A stretch of 64,000 nt of DNA from Fictibacillus nanhaiensis (lineage in GTDB: Bacteria > Bacillota > Bacilli > Bacillales > Fictibacillaceae), in the NCBI RefSeq assembly GCF_023715445.1, contig NZ_JAMBOD010000001.1:992001-1056000 (forward strand), written 5' to 3'. Every line of letters begins with the position of its first letter. The first letter of the stretch is position 1. The position numbers and the translations under genes are program-made. A model generated the notes under the pieces. It was given only the letters and a program-made list of their open reading frames with translations. It searched no databases and had not been told where the DNA came from. Shown piece after piece: positions 1 through 8,574 of the stretch.

Positions 1-824
1 AAACTATATGGGCTCAGCTTATAAATGCTGCACATAAACATGCGCCTCAACTTGTGGACCCTGAACAAAGATTTGCGATGCCATCAGGAATTGTACGCCG
101 TGAAATCTGCGGAATATCTGGCAAACTTCCATCAGATCTATGCCGGAGTGCAGGTCTTGTAACAACTGATTTATTTAATGCAAAGTTTACTCCTAAAGAA
201 GTGGACGATACATTAACAAGAGGACGTTATGTACTTGTTGGAGACGCAAAATATAAAGCACTGCCGACTACGCCAGAAGAATTTACGAAAGAAGGCGTGC
301 TTATAAAAGAAGAGTTCTTAAAAGAACTCGGATTAGAAACATTGAATAAACTTACACAAAAGATTGATCTCTTGAACAACATTGTTCCTGAGAAAGAATT
401 AAAAGAAAATGGCAAAGCCCCTTCACCAGTTGCAGGCACAAAGATGTCTGATGGCGTCTTAACGTGGTCAGCACATGGTGAGAATGATGTTATTGGATAT
501 CGAATCTATCATTCAACTGATGGCACGTCCTTTAAGAAAATCGGTTCAGTTACAGCAGATAAAACTTCTGCAAAAGTTACGAATGGAGTTGTCTACGTGA
601 CTGCCGTTGATATTGCTGGAAACGAATCAGCTGCTCAAACAAAGGTTCAGGTCGGTGAAAAGAAACCGCCGGCTGAACCGGGAACTCCTCCGCCTCCAGG
701 TGAAGATGGAGAGAAACCTGATGAGCCACAGGATCCCCCGCCGCCGCCAACTGATCCAGGTACAGGGGATCCTCCACCAGCAACAACACAAAATAAAAAG
801 AAAGACAAAAAACCCTCGAATTGA
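1..824 (+). CDS. Class A penicillin-binding protein, C-terminal part (5' end outside the window)
   Basis: The reading frame is open to the left edge (first full codon at base 3), so only the last 273 residues are seen. The visible part begins at the tail of the transpeptidase domain (IVRREICGISGKLPSDLC), a segment typical of Bacillus PBP1A/1B-type glycosyltransferase/transpeptidases that build peptidoglycan outside the membrane. A fibronectin type III-like domain follows (core VLTWSAHGENDVIGYRIY, roughly base 450-650), then a Pro/Glu/Gly-rich tail of about 60 residues ending in lysines, as in many Bacillus PBPs. The catalytic Ser and KTG motifs lie outside the window. The GTG at base 54 is inside the conserved domain and is not a credible start. 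It converges on acsA. Family assignment is firm; which PBP it is remains open. Confidence 0.85.
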   Translation, partial: TIWAQLINAAHKHAPQLVDPEQRFAMPSGIVRREICGISGKLPSDLCRSAGLVTTDLFNAKFTPKEVDDTLTRGRYVLVGDAKYKALPTTPEEFTKEGVLIKEEFLKELGLETLNKLTQKIDLLNNIVPEKELKENGKAPSPVAGTKMSDGVLTWSAHGENDVIGYRIYHSTDGTSFKKIGSVTADKTSAKVTNGVVYVTAVDIAGNESAAQTKVQVGEKKPPAEPGTPPPPGEDGEKPDEPQDPPPPPTDPGTGDPPPATTQNKKKDKKPSN

Positions 825-835
825 TTTCGAGGGTT
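811..835. terminator. Bidirectional terminator between the PBP gene and acsA
   Basis: A 10-bp perfect stem (AACCCTCGAA / TTCGAGGGTT) with a 5-nt loop, T-rich on both outer sides. The PBP stop codon TGA (822-824) lies in the loop, so one hairpin serves both convergent genes. Confidence 0.85.
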
Positions 836-854
836 TTTGTTGTCCTTTATTCTT

Positions 855-2570
855 TTAGTCTTCCATTGTAGAAAGATCTCCTGTTGGAAGATCAAGTTCC
901 CAAGCTTTAAGTACACGGCGCATAATTTTACCGCTTCGTGTCTTCGGAAGCTTATCACGGAATTCAATCTCACGAGGAGCGGCATGAGCAGCTAGTCCTG
1001 ATTTTACAAAGTTTCTGATTTCTTCAATCAGTTGATCGTTCGGTTCATAACCAGAACGCAATGCGATAAATGCTTTAATAATTTCACCGCGAACAGGATC
1101 TGGCTTGCCTATTACCCCAGCTTCTGCAACAGCAGGATGTTCAACTAGCTTGCTTTCCACCTCGAAAGGCCCTACACGTTCACCGGAAGTCATGATAACA
1201 TCATCAATTCTTCCCTGGAACCAGAAATAACCGTCTTCATCCATGTAAGCTGAATCTCCAGACACATACCAGCCGCCAGGAGTAAAGTAAGAGTCATATT
1301 TTTCAGGGTTGTTCCAGATCGCGCGCATCATCGACGGCCATCCTTTTTTAATCGCAAGGTTACCCATACGGTATGGCGGCAAGATATTATCCTGGTCATC
1401 AATAATTGCTGCTTCAACACCAGGGAATGGTTTCCCCATAGAGCCTGGTTTTATTTCCATTGCAGGGTAGTTGCTGATCAATTGACCGCCTGTTTCAGTC
1501 ATCCACCAGTTATCATGAATGCGAAGATTAAATACCTTCATTCCCCATCTCACTACTTCAGGGTTCAGAGGTTCACCTACACTCAAGATATGGCGCAGAG
1601 TAGACAGATCAAATTCCTTAACAACTTCATCACCTGCACCCATTAGCATACGGAATGCTGTAGGGGCACTGTACCATACTGTTACACCATATTTTTCGAT
1701 TGTTCCATACCAGTCTTCTGGTGAAAAACGTCCGCCTCTAATTACGCTGGAAGCTCCGTTCAGCCAAGGTCCAAAAATTCCATAAGATGTTCCAGTTACC
1801 CACCCAGGATCTGCTGTACACCAATACACATCGTCTTCTTTCAAATCAAGAACCCATTTAGAAGTTTGATAGTGCTGCAGCATCGCATTATGAACATGCA
1901 GGACACCTTTTGGCTTACCAGTTGAGCCTGATGTATAGTGAAGGATTAATCCGTCTTCGCGGTCTACCCATTCAATATCGAGGTCTTTAGAGGCTTTAGC
2001 CATGCGGTCATAATAACTTACATAAGGGCCTTCTTCTTTTACATCTTCTCCAACAAGAATAACATTTTTTAAGTTAGGCAGTTCGCTTACAGGTACACGT
2101 TCTAAAAGTGAAGGCGTTGTCACCAGCACTTTTGCTTCACTGTTTTCAAGTCTGTCTCTTACTGCACCTTCCATGAACGCTTCAAACAGAGGACCTACAA
2201 TCGCTCCAAGTTTAATAGCACCCAGGAATGCGAAATAAAGCTCAGGTGAACGCGGCATAAAAATAAAGACACGGTCCCCTTTTTCTACACCGATCTGGCG
2301 CAGCATATTTCCTGCTTTATTAGACATATCTTTCATATCTTTAAACGTGTACTTCTCATCTCTCTTTTGATCGGAAAAATAGAGAGCTACTTTGTTTTTG
2401 CGATGGGATGCAGCATGCCGGTCAATTGCTTCATACGCCATATTCACTCGACCTGTCTTATGCCAGGAGAATTCTTTCTCAATGTCTTTCCAATCAAATG
2501 CTCCGTATGCTGCCTCATAGTCTTGTAGATTAAAATCACCTTTTATTATCGGAAGCGCTTCCAGTTTCAT
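855..2570 (-). CDS. acsA: Acetyl-CoA synthetase AcsA
   Basis: A 571-residue AMP-forming acyl-CoA synthetase, almost the length of B. subtilis AcsA. It activates acetate to acetyl-CoA through acetyl-AMP in the cytoplasm. The ATP-binding motif YTSGSTGKPKG, the hinge/ATP motif YVSGDSAYMDEDGYFWFQGR and the C-terminal PKTRSGKIMRR are intact. The lysine in that last motif (about K548) is the residue that the AcuA acetyltransferase family modifies to switch the enzyme off. The gene is divergent from acuABC, whose products acetylate and deacetylate it. The start ATG is preceded by AAGGGAG at good spacing. A possible -10 (TATAAT on the minus strand, 2606-2611) lies upstream, without a clear -35. Confidence 0.97.
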   Translation of the reverse strand: MKLEALPIIKGDFNLQDYEAAYGAFDWKDIEKEFSWHKTGRVNMAYEAIDRHAASHRKNKVALYFSDQKRDEKYTFKDMKDMSNKAGNMLRQIGVEKGDRVFIFMPRSPELYFAFLGAIKLGAIVGPLFEAFMEGAVRDRLENSEAKVLVTTPSLLERVPVSELPNLKNVILVGEDVKEEGPYVSYYDRMAKASKDLDIEWVDREDGLILHYTSGSTGKPKGVLHVHNAMLQHYQTSKWVLDLKEDDVYWCTADPGWVTGTSYGIFGPWLNGASSVIRGGRFSPEDWYGTIEKYGVTVWYSAPTAFRMLMGAGDEVVKEFDLSTLRHILSVGEPLNPEVVRWGMKVFNLRIHDNWWMTETGGQLISNYPAMEIKPGSMGKPFPGVEAAIIDDQDNILPPYRMGNLAIKKGWPSMMRAIWNNPEKYDSYFTPGGWYVSGDSAYMDEDGYFWFQGRIDDVIMTSGERVGPFEVESKLVEHPAVAEAGVIGKPDPVRGEIIKAFIALRSGYEPNDQLIEEIRNFVKSGLAAHAAPREIEFRDKLPKTRSGKIMRRVLKAWELDLPTGDLSTMED

Positions 2571-2662
2571 TGCTAAATCTCCCTTCCCAATTAAATATCT
2601 CTTTAATTATAACATATTATCAAAATTTTTTAACTTATTTGAACTATCTATAAAAACAACGA

Positions 2663-2698
2663 TGAAAACCCTTACATCCTGCTGATATCATGTATAAT
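2663..2698 (+). promoter_or_regulatory. acuABC promoter with overlapping CcpA cre box
   Basis: TGAAAACCCTTACA (2663-2676) matches the cre consensus TGWAANCGNTNWCA at 13 of 14 positions. Its right end overlaps the presumed -35 (CTTACA, 2671-2676), followed after 16 bp by a perfect -10, TATAAT (2693-2698). CcpA bound here would block RNA polymerase, as expected for acu genes, which are glucose-repressed in B. subtilis. The regulator gene ccpA lies 3.4 kb away in this window. Confidence 0.75.
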
Positions 2699-2730
2699 AG
2701 AGGATGGAAACAAACCTAGGTGGTGTAGAC

Positions 2731-3363
2731 ATGAAACACATTAAAACATATAACTGCATAGCTTTAAAAACTGCTCATGGCACAATTACCGTTGAAGGAC
2801 CTGTGTCTTCTGAAACATTGGAGGGCCTTTATTTTCATGAGGATCTTAAAGCATTCAGGCCAGCAATTGAACAAAAAAAGGCTGTAGTTGACATTGCTAA
2901 ACTTGATGAAGGAAGAATTATTATCGCAAGAAATAAAGATACCGTAATCGGCTATGTTACATACGTGTATCCTGATCCGCTAGAGCGTTGGTCAGAAGGC
3001 AATATGGAAAATTTACTGGAACTTGGTGCCATTGAAGTCATTCCTGCATACAGAAACTATAAAGTTGGTAAAACACTTCTAAAAGTTTCTATGATGGATG
3101 ATGCGATGGAGGATTATATTATCATAACAACTGAATATTATTGGCATTGGGATTTAAAAGGAACAAAGCTGTCTGTATGGGATTACCGAAAAGTTATGGA
3201 AAAGATGATGAATGCAGGTGACCTGGAATACATGGCTACCGACGATCCAGAGATCAGTTCACATCCGGCCAACTGTTTAATGGTGCGCATCGGCAAGCGG
3301 ATAGACCTTGAAACCGTTCAGCAGTTTGACCGGCTCCGATTTAAGAATCGATTTATGTACTAA
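2731..3363 (+). CDS. acuA: Protein acetyltransferase AcuA
   Basis: A GNAT-family acetyltransferase of 210 residues, the same length as B. subtilis AcuA when started at ATG 2731. That start has AGGTGGTG 6-8 bases upstream; the in-frame ATG at 2704 has no ribosome binding site and is rejected. AcuA acetylates the active-site lysine of AcsA and inactivates it, so acetate activation follows acetyl-CoA supply. Conserved stretches include YPDPLERWSEGNM, the acetyl-CoA-binding region around IEVIPAYRNYKVGKTLL, and TEYYWHWDLKG. First gene of acuABC. Confidence 0.96.
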   Translation: MKHIKTYNCIALKTAHGTITVEGPVSSETLEGLYFHEDLKAFRPAIEQKKAVVDIAKLDEGRIIIARNKDTVIGYVTYVYPDPLERWSEGNMENLLELGAIEVIPAYRNYKVGKTLLKVSMMDDAMEDYIIITTEYYWHWDLKGTKLSVWDYRKVMEKMMNAGDLEYMATDDPEISSHPANCLMVRIGKRIDLETVQQFDRLRFKNRFMY

Positions 3364-3408
3364 ATTCGCCTCACATAACAGAGATAATAAGCATGGGAGT
3401 GGTAGATA

Positions 3409-4059
3409 ATGATCGTTCAAAATATGATGCAAAAAAAGTGGGTGTCGATTCATGCAGAAGAAACGATCGGAACTGCATTAAAACTGATGCTCGAAAAAGA
3501 CGTTCGCTATCTTCCTGTCACAGATGACAGCGGCAATTTGCTAGGACTTGTAACAGACAGAGAGTTAAAAGATGCGAGTCCGTCTATCTTTCATCAAAAT
3601 GAGCATCCGGAAGATTTTGATAAACCCGTTTCAACCATCATGAAGGATGCCGGCTTTACGGCTCATCCTTTTGATATCGCGGAAGAACTCTCTACTATTT
3701 TTTACGAACATAACATAAGCTGCATTCCTGTTCTAGAAGAAAAGAAATTAGTAGGGTTAGTTACAGAACGTGAGATGCTTCATGCTTTTATACAATTAAC
3801 TGGTACACATCAGCCAGGTTCGCATCTGGAAGTAGCTGTACCAAATGAAGCAGGTCAGCTTGCTAATGTCGCCAGTGTTTTAAAAGATTTCCACTTAAAC
3901 ATAAGCTCTGTTCTCGTCTATCCATCTCATGATGAAAAAGAAAAGATCGTTGTTTTCCGGGTAGGAACGATGAATCCTTTACCTGTTATCAATCATCTAA
4001 TCGATAACGGCTACAAAGTAAAGTGGCCTCCCGTTCCAGGTGAGAACAATGGGAAATGA
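3409..4059 (+). CDS. acuB: CBS-ACT domain protein AcuB
   Basis: 216 residues: two CBS domains (about 1-60 and 75-135), then an ACT domain (about 140-205). CBS pairs bind adenylate ligands and ACT domains bind small metabolites, so a sensory role in the acu switch is likely, though AcuB's exact function is not settled. The sequence follows B. subtilis AcuB throughout (for example VYPSHDEKEKIVVFRVGTMN). A GGAGTGG ribosome binding site precedes ATG 3409. The end overlaps acuC by 11 bases, which suggests translational coupling. Confidence 0.93.
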   Translation: MIVQNMMQKKWVSIHAEETIGTALKLMLEKDVRYLPVTDDSGNLLGLVTDRELKDASPSIFHQNEHPEDFDKPVSTIMKDAGFTAHPFDIAEELSTIFYEHNISCIPVLEEKKLVGLVTEREMLHAFIQLTGTHQPGSHLEVAVPNEAGQLANVASVLKDFHLNISSVLVYPSHDEKEKIVVFRVGTMNPLPVINHLIDNGYKVKWPPVPGENNGK

Positions 4060-5203
4060 TGCTGTCTTTGTTTATTCACCAGATCTACTAAGCTATAAAT
4101 TTAGTGATACCCACCCGTTTAATCAGCTGCGGGTTCAGCTTGCATATGAACTATTAAAAGATACAGGATATCTGGATGACAAGGATATTGTCTCTCCAAG
4201 ACAAGCAACAGATGATGAGATTCTGCTTATTCATGATAAAGGATATGTAGAAGCCGTTAAAAAAGCGGGTATAGGAAAACTTAGCAAAGAGATAGGCTTG
4301 AATTATGGTCTTGGTACTGAAGACACTCCAATTTTTCAAAATATGCATGAAGCCAGCAGCTGGATCGTTGGAGCAACATTAACCGCTGTCGACTGGGTCA
4401 TGGAAGGAAAAGCAAAACACGCTCTTAGTTTAAGCGGTGGTCTTCATCACGGTTTCAGAGGAAAGGCATCGGGCTTCTGCATCTATAATGACAGCTCTAT
4501 CGCAATCGAATATATGAAGCAAAAATATAAAGCCCGTGTATTGTATGTGGATACAGATGCTCATCACGGCGACGGTGTTCAATGGGCTTTCTATGACGAT
4601 CCAGATGTATGTACATTGTCGATTCACGAAACTGGCAGATACTTATTCCCAGGTACAGGCTCTATTCATGAAAAGGGCGCTGGAAAAGGGTATGGCTATT
4701 CCTTCAATGTACCAGTGGATGCCTTCACAGAAGATGAATCTTTCTTAGATTGCTATGAAAAGAGTTTGTGGGAAGTTGCCGATTTTTTTAAACCAGATGT
4801 TATCATCACTCAAAACGGTGTGGATGCTCATTATTATGATCCTTTAACCCACTTGTCAGTTACGATGAAAACGTATGCTGAAATTCCTCGGATAGCAAAA
4901 AAAGTAGCCGATAAATATTGCGGCGGCCGCTGGATTGCTACTGGCGGCGGAGGCTATGATATTTGGCGCGTCGTTCCGAGAGCCTGGTCTTATTTATGGT
5001 GTGTAATGAATGATAAGGCACCTTCAGGACTAATCGCAGATAGCTGGCTTTCCCGCTGGGATAAAGAAGCCAAGCATCGTCTGCCGCGCACTTGGGAAGA
5101 TGAAGCAGGCATCTATAAGCCCATCCCTAGAAAAGATGAAATCACATCAAAAAATAGAGCAACTCTTGAAAAAAGTCTATATTCGATTCGAAAAAGCTCA
5201 TAA
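4049..5203 (+). CDS. acuC: Acetoin utilization protein / lysine deacetylase AcuC
   Basis: A class I histone-deacetylase-like zinc hydrolase that removes the acetyl group placed on AcsA by AcuA. Seen: the catalytic His pair in GGLHHGFRGKASGFC, the metal site DTDAHHGDG and the Gly-rich GGGGYDIWR near the end. Started at ATG 4049, preceded by AGGTGAGA inside acuB, it has 384 residues, close to the B. subtilis protein. A GTG at 4040 has no usable binding site. In B. subtilis the next genes are the stator genes motPS; here mtnN follows instead. Confidence 0.95.
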   Translation: MGNDAVFVYSPDLLSYKFSDTHPFNQLRVQLAYELLKDTGYLDDKDIVSPRQATDDEILLIHDKGYVEAVKKAGIGKLSKEIGLNYGLGTEDTPIFQNMHEASSWIVGATLTAVDWVMEGKAKHALSLSGGLHHGFRGKASGFCIYNDSSIAIEYMKQKYKARVLYVDTDAHHGDGVQWAFYDDPDVCTLSIHETGRYLFPGTGSIHEKGAGKGYGYSFNVPVDAFTEDESFLDCYEKSLWEVADFFKPDVIITQNGVDAHYYDPLTHLSVTMKTYAEIPRIAKKVADKYCGGRWIATGGGGYDIWRVVPRAWSYLWCVMNDKAPSGLIADSWLSRWDKEAKHRLPRTWEDEAGIYKPIPRKDEITSKNRATLEKSLYSIRKSS

Positions 5204-5207
5204 ATGA

Positions 5208-5233
5208 AGGAGGACTCAGGGCTGAGTCCTCCT
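5208..5233 (+). terminator. Terminator of acuABC
   Basis: A perfect 12-bp stem (AGGAGGACTCAG / CTGAGTCCTCCT) with a 2-base gap at the tip, starting 4 bases after the acuC stop codon. The T-tract behind it is short (ATTTG). Confidence 0.75.
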
Positions 5234-5263
5234 ATTTGAATTCCAATTAATGATTATCAATGC

Positions 5264-5303
5264 TAATCCCACGTTATTTTACATATAACGATTTTCGACA
5301 AAA
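5264..5303 (+). repeat. Single copy of the AATCCCACGTTATTTT / TTTTCGACAA intergenic repeat
   Basis: The left half, AATCCCACGTTATTTT (5265-5280), and right half, ATTTTCGACAA (5291-5301), recur with the same order and similar spacing at 63650-63687 downstream of metK. AATTCCAATTAAT, just before it (5239-5251), also resembles the spacer of the tandem array there. Both copies sit in non-coding DNA at the 3' end of a minus-strand gene. Confidence 0.65.
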
Positions 5304-5345
5304 TGTACTTCGTCAAGAAATCCTGCTGCTTCCATCATAATAAAA

Positions 5346-5388
5346 AGCAGGCTCACCGAGGCAGTTACACTCCCTTATCGAGCCAGCT
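5346..5388 (-). terminator. Probable terminator of mtnN
   Basis: AGC-A-GGCTC pairs with GAGCC-A-GCT (8 bp around one A-A mismatch) across a 25-nt loop. On the minus strand it is followed by a T-run (complement of AAAAA at 5342-5346). It lies just downstream of the mtnN stop. Confidence 0.5.
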
Positions 5389-5397
5389 TTATCATTT

Positions 5398-6099
5398 TTA
5401 TAATGATTCTATAATAGATTCCACCATGTCAGATGAACGTCTTGCGGCAAGAGCTGTAAATTCTCCAAAACTTGCTGGAGCTTCACCGTTTGCTTTATCG
5501 GAAATGGAACGAATAATAACAAACGGCACCTCGTTTAAGAAGCAAGCCTGCGCTACAGCAGACCCTTCCATCTCGATGCACGATCCATTAAACACCGCAC
5601 GATAGTTTTCCACCAGTTCACGATCGGCAATAAACTGATCACCGCTCAATACTTTCCCAACTTTTACTTGTGGTCCAGAAAGGTTTTCAGCTGCAGCTTC
5701 TGCCAATTTTATAAGTATTGCGTCCGCTTTAAACTCGGAATCAAACGGAAACATAGGAATTGTCCCTTTAGGAAAATCCGGACTTAATGCAGATGCATCT
5801 ATATCATGCTGCAAGGCACTTGAGGAGATCACGATATCCCCCACTTCAAGTGCGGGGTCAAGGGCGCCTGCAACACCAGTGAAAAGAATATGAGTTACTT
5901 GGAATCTGTCGATCAGAATCTGTGTGGTGATAGCTGCATTCACTTTCCCCACACCTGATTTACAGAGAACCACTTCTTTATGGTTATGTGTACCTTCATA
6001 AAACTTGTTTTGTGCAAAAACACTTTCCCCATATATATCTAGCGATTCTTTCATATAAATGATTTCTTCGTCCATCGCTCCGATAATGCCTATTTTCAA
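5398..6099 (-). CDS. mtnN: 5'-methylthioadenosine/S-adenosylhomocysteine nucleosidase
   Basis: A 233-residue MTA/SAH nucleosidase that cleaves the glycosidic bond of methylthioadenosine and S-adenosylhomocysteine, feeding methionine salvage and the activated-methyl cycle. Active-site signatures are seen: Glu in AMDEE near the N-terminus, MEGSAVAQ (substrate-binding Glu) and the catalytic Asp in ISDKANGEA. The family normally starts M-K-I-G-I-I-G; that points to TTG at 6099, preceded by AGGTGG. The upstream GTG (6108) has no ribosome binding site. It begins 21 bases after ccpA and is probably co-transcribed with it. It stands where motPS stands in B. subtilis. It is fairly divergent from B. 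subtilis MtnN, so a second mtnN elsewhere is possible. Confidence 0.9.
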   Translation of the reverse strand: MKIGIIGAMDEEIIYMKESLDIYGESVFAQNKFYEGTHNHKEVVLCKSGVGKVNAAITTQILIDRFQVTHILFTGVAGALDPALEVGDIVISSSALQHDIDASALSPDFPKGTIPMFPFDSEFKADAILIKLAEAAAENLSGPQVKVGKVLSGDQFIADRELVENYRAVFNGSCIEMEGSAVAQACFLNEVPFVIIRSISDKANGEAPASFGEFTALAARRSSDMVESIIESL

Positions 6100-6120
6100 T
6101 TCTCCCACCTCATCAAGAAC

Positions 6121-7119
6121 TTATTTTGTAGAATCTCTAAATTGAATACGATGAGGCAATACAACTGTATGTTCTTCCACCGTTTCTTTGTTCATTAATT
6201 TAGTCAGCAGTCTCATTGCTACCGCTCCGATATCATACATTGGCTGTACGACAGTTGATAGGGTTGGACGAACCATAGTAGCAAGTCTTGTATTGTCAAA
6301 GCCGATAACTTCAATATCTTCAGGTATCTTTAAACCACGGTCCTGCGCACCATGAATGACACCTAACGCCATTTCATCTGTTCCTACAAAAATAGCAGAT
6401 GGTTTGGTATCGCTATCCAGGAAGGATTCAACTGCTTCTATACCAGAATCATATGTGTATTCACCGACAAAGACCTGGCTTTCATCTACCTTTTTCCCGT
6501 GTTTTTCTAATGCTTTGCGGTAGCCGTTAAATTTATAATATCCATTGATTGGATCCTCAAGAGGTCCTGTCACCATGGCTACAGAGGAATGGCCTTTTTC
6601 AAGAAGAGTTGTTACGGCTTCATAAACCGCATTTTCATAATCAATATTGACTGACGGCACTTCTTCATTCATATCTACTGTTGCAGCCATAACAATTGGA
6701 ACTGGAGCACGTTTGAATTCTTCTACAAGCTCTTCAGTAATCTTGCCCCCCATAAACACGATACCATCTACTTGTTTTCCAAGCAGTGTGTTTAAAAGGT
6801 GGATTTCCTTCTCCTTATTCTGATCCGAGTTACACAGAATAATATTATATTTATACATTGTTGCAATATCTTCAATTCCTCTTGCTAATTCAGCAAAAAA
6901 GATGCTTGAGATATCCGGGATGATAACCCCTACCGTTGTTGTTTTTTTGCTGGCTAATCCTCTTGCTACAGCGTTTGGACGATAGCCCAGTCTTTCAATC
7001 GCTTCTAAAACCTTTTTACGGGTCGACGGCTTAACGTTTGGGTTTCCGTTCACAACGCGTGAAACCGTTGCCATTGAAACGCCTGCCTCGCGAGCCACAT
7101 CATAAATTGTTTTATTCAA
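6121..7119 (-). CDS. ccpA: Catabolite control protein A
   Basis: A LacI/GalR-family regulator of 332 residues, nearly identical in its N-terminal half to B. subtilis CcpA: helix-turn-helix [20 protein letters not shown], hinge helix [13 protein letters not shown], then the HPr(Ser-P)-binding core. It binds cre sites to repress or activate carbon genes. The start codon is TTG, preceded by AAAGGAGG at ideal spacing. A cre box it could act on lies at 2663. A terminator separates it from aroA upstream, so it relies on its own promoter at 7168-7196. Confidence 0.97.
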   Translation of the reverse strand: MNKTIYDVAREAGVSMATVSRVVNGNPNVKPSTRKKVLEAIERLGYRPNAVARGLASKKTTTVGVIIPDISSIFFAELARGIEDIATMYKYNIILCNSDQNKEKEIHLLNTLLGKQVDGIVFMGGKITEELVEEFKRAPVPIVMAATVDMNEEVPSVNIDYENAVYEAVTTLLEKGHSSVAMVTGPLEDPINGYYKFNGYRKALEKHGKKVDESQVFVGEYTYDSGIEAVESFLDSDTKPSAIFVGTDEMALGVIHGAQDRGLKIPEDIEVIGFDNTRLATMVRPTLSTVVQPMYDIGAVAMRLLTKLMNKETVEEHTVVLPHRIQFRDSTK

Positions 7120-7167
7120 AAAAAGTCCTCCTTTTTACTGCATGTCCGACAGCTATGTAATGCTAAT

Positions 7168-7196
7168 ATCATACGATAAAGTAGTAAAGTAGGCAA
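7168..7196 (-). promoter_or_regulatory. Probable sigma-A promoter of ccpA
   Basis: Read on the minus strand: TTGCCT, a 17-bp spacer, then TATGAT, placing the start of transcription about 40 bases before the ccpA start codon. Spacing is ideal and both boxes are near consensus. Confidence 0.6.
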
Positions 7197-7315
7197 CGAA
7201 TAGGAGCATGTTTCACGATTTATTCATTAATTGAAATGATTTTAAAAGAAAACAACCCTATTTTGCTTATTTTTGGCGAAATTAGACATTATCATACTCT
7301 TTTTTAAATATTAAA

Positions 7316-7341
7316 ACCGGCAGCGTTATTTAGCTGCCGGT
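7316..7341 (-). terminator. Terminator of aroA
   Basis: A perfect 9-bp stem (ACCGGCAGC / GCTGCCGGT) with an 8-nt loop and, on the minus strand, a following TTTTAA tract, 16 bases after the aroA stop codon. Confidence 0.85.
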
Positions 7342-7357
7342 CATTAGAGACCTATAT

Positions 7358-8446
7358 TTAAGCCAATTGGTTTACCTTTAAAAATCCAGACTTTACAAGT
7401 TCTTCGGTAAAATGTTCGAATTCACTGATGTTCATCTGCTGGGCTGCGTCTGATAAAGCAACTGCAGGATCAGGATGTACCTCAGCCATTACTCCGTCAG
7501 CACCGATTGCTAATGCTGCTTTAGCTGCTGGGAGAAGCAAATCTTTTCTTCCCGTTGAATGTGTAACATCAACGAGAACAGGTAAATGTGTTTCCTGCTT
7601 TAAGATAGGTACTGCCGTAATATCCAGCGTGTTTCGAGTTGCTCTTTCATAGGTACGAATACCTCTTTCACATAGAATGATCTGGCCGTTTCCTTGAGAC
7701 ATAATGTATTCAGCTGAATTGATAAATTCTTCGATCGTTGCAGATAACCCTCTTTTTAATAAAATTGGTTTTTTTATTCTCCCTGCTGCTTTCAATAATT
7801 CATAGTTTTGCATATTTCTGGCGCCGATTTGAATGATATCCAAATACTCGGAAGCCATTTCTAAATCATCTGGATGAACGATCTCACTGATGACAGCACA
7901 GTTGTATTCTTTTGCGACCTTTTTTAAAATCGTTAATCCTTCTATCCCCAGTCCTTGAAAATCATATGGTGAAGTCCGAGGTTTAAAAGCTCCACCACGA
8001 AGGATCTTCAATCCGTTTTTCGTAATAGCCTGTGCTACTTCGGCTGTTTGTTCATAACTTTCAACAGCACATGGACCCGCTATTAAAATAGGTGTTCCGC
8101 TTCCAATATCAGTGCCGTTTACAGAAACAACTGTATCCTGTGCCCGCTCTTTTCTCGATACAAGTAGTCCCTTTCTATGATCATCTTCCTGAAGTTCCAG
8201 ACCTGCCTTAAAAATTTCTTTGAAAAGATGCTGCATAGTACTTGTATCAAACGGACCTTCATTTTTTGAAGCAATTAAGTTTAGCATATGTCTTTCTCTT
8301 ACAGGATCAAACTTTTTCATTCCTTGGGAGGTCTTAATCTTCCCGATTTTTTGAACTAGCTCTCCCCGTTTGTTGATTAATGCCAATATCTCTTTATTCA
8401 TTTCATCCAATTCGTTACGCAATGTATTTAATTCAGGATGGTTCAT
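7358..8446 (-). CDS. aroA: Bifunctional DAHP synthase / chorismate mutase AroA
   Basis: 362 residues. The N-terminal 90 form an AroQ-type chorismate mutase helix bundle ([20 protein letters not shown]), fused to a type I-beta (KDO8P-like) DAHP synthase ([38 protein letters not shown]). DAHP synthase makes the first compound of the shikimate pathway; the mutase domain acts as the allosteric sensor for chorismate and prephenate in the B. subtilis enzyme. Length and sequence match B. subtilis AroA. It is divergent from the FtsA-like gene. The leader carries a small hairpin (8502-8523). Confidence 0.96.
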   Translation of the reverse strand: MNHPELNTLRNELDEMNKEILALINKRGELVQKIGKIKTSQGMKKFDPVRERHMLNLIASKNEGPFDTSTMQHLFKEIFKAGLELQEDDHRKGLLVSRKERAQDTVVSVNGTDIGSGTPILIAGPCAVESYEQTAEVAQAITKNGLKILRGGAFKPRTSPYDFQGLGIEGLTILKKVAKEYNCAVISEIVHPDDLEMASEYLDIIQIGARNMQNYELLKAAGRIKKPILLKRGLSATIEEFINSAEYIMSQGNGQIILCERGIRTYERATRNTLDITAVPILKQETHLPVLVDVTHSTGRKDLLLPAAKAALAIGADGVMAEVHPDPAVALSDAAQQMNISEFEHFTEELVKSGFLKVNQLA

Positions 8447-8574
8447 CTCTATACACCTCAGTATTTATAAAATGTAAAAAATGTGATACATTTCTAATTA
8501 TTAGGCTGTTAGTAGACAGCTTCGTTTAATTTAAATCATTCCTTACGTCTATCGTATCAAAAAGAGGTGCCTTC

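Noticed and set aside
5303-5605. 100-residue plus-strand frame overlapping mtnN
   Set aside because: It is antisense to a well-conserved gene and has no supporting motif or ribosome binding site.
8502-8523. Small hairpin in the aroA leader as possible attenuator
   Set aside because: GCTGT / ACAGC is only 5-6 bp and no competing structure or T-run follows; it may be chance.
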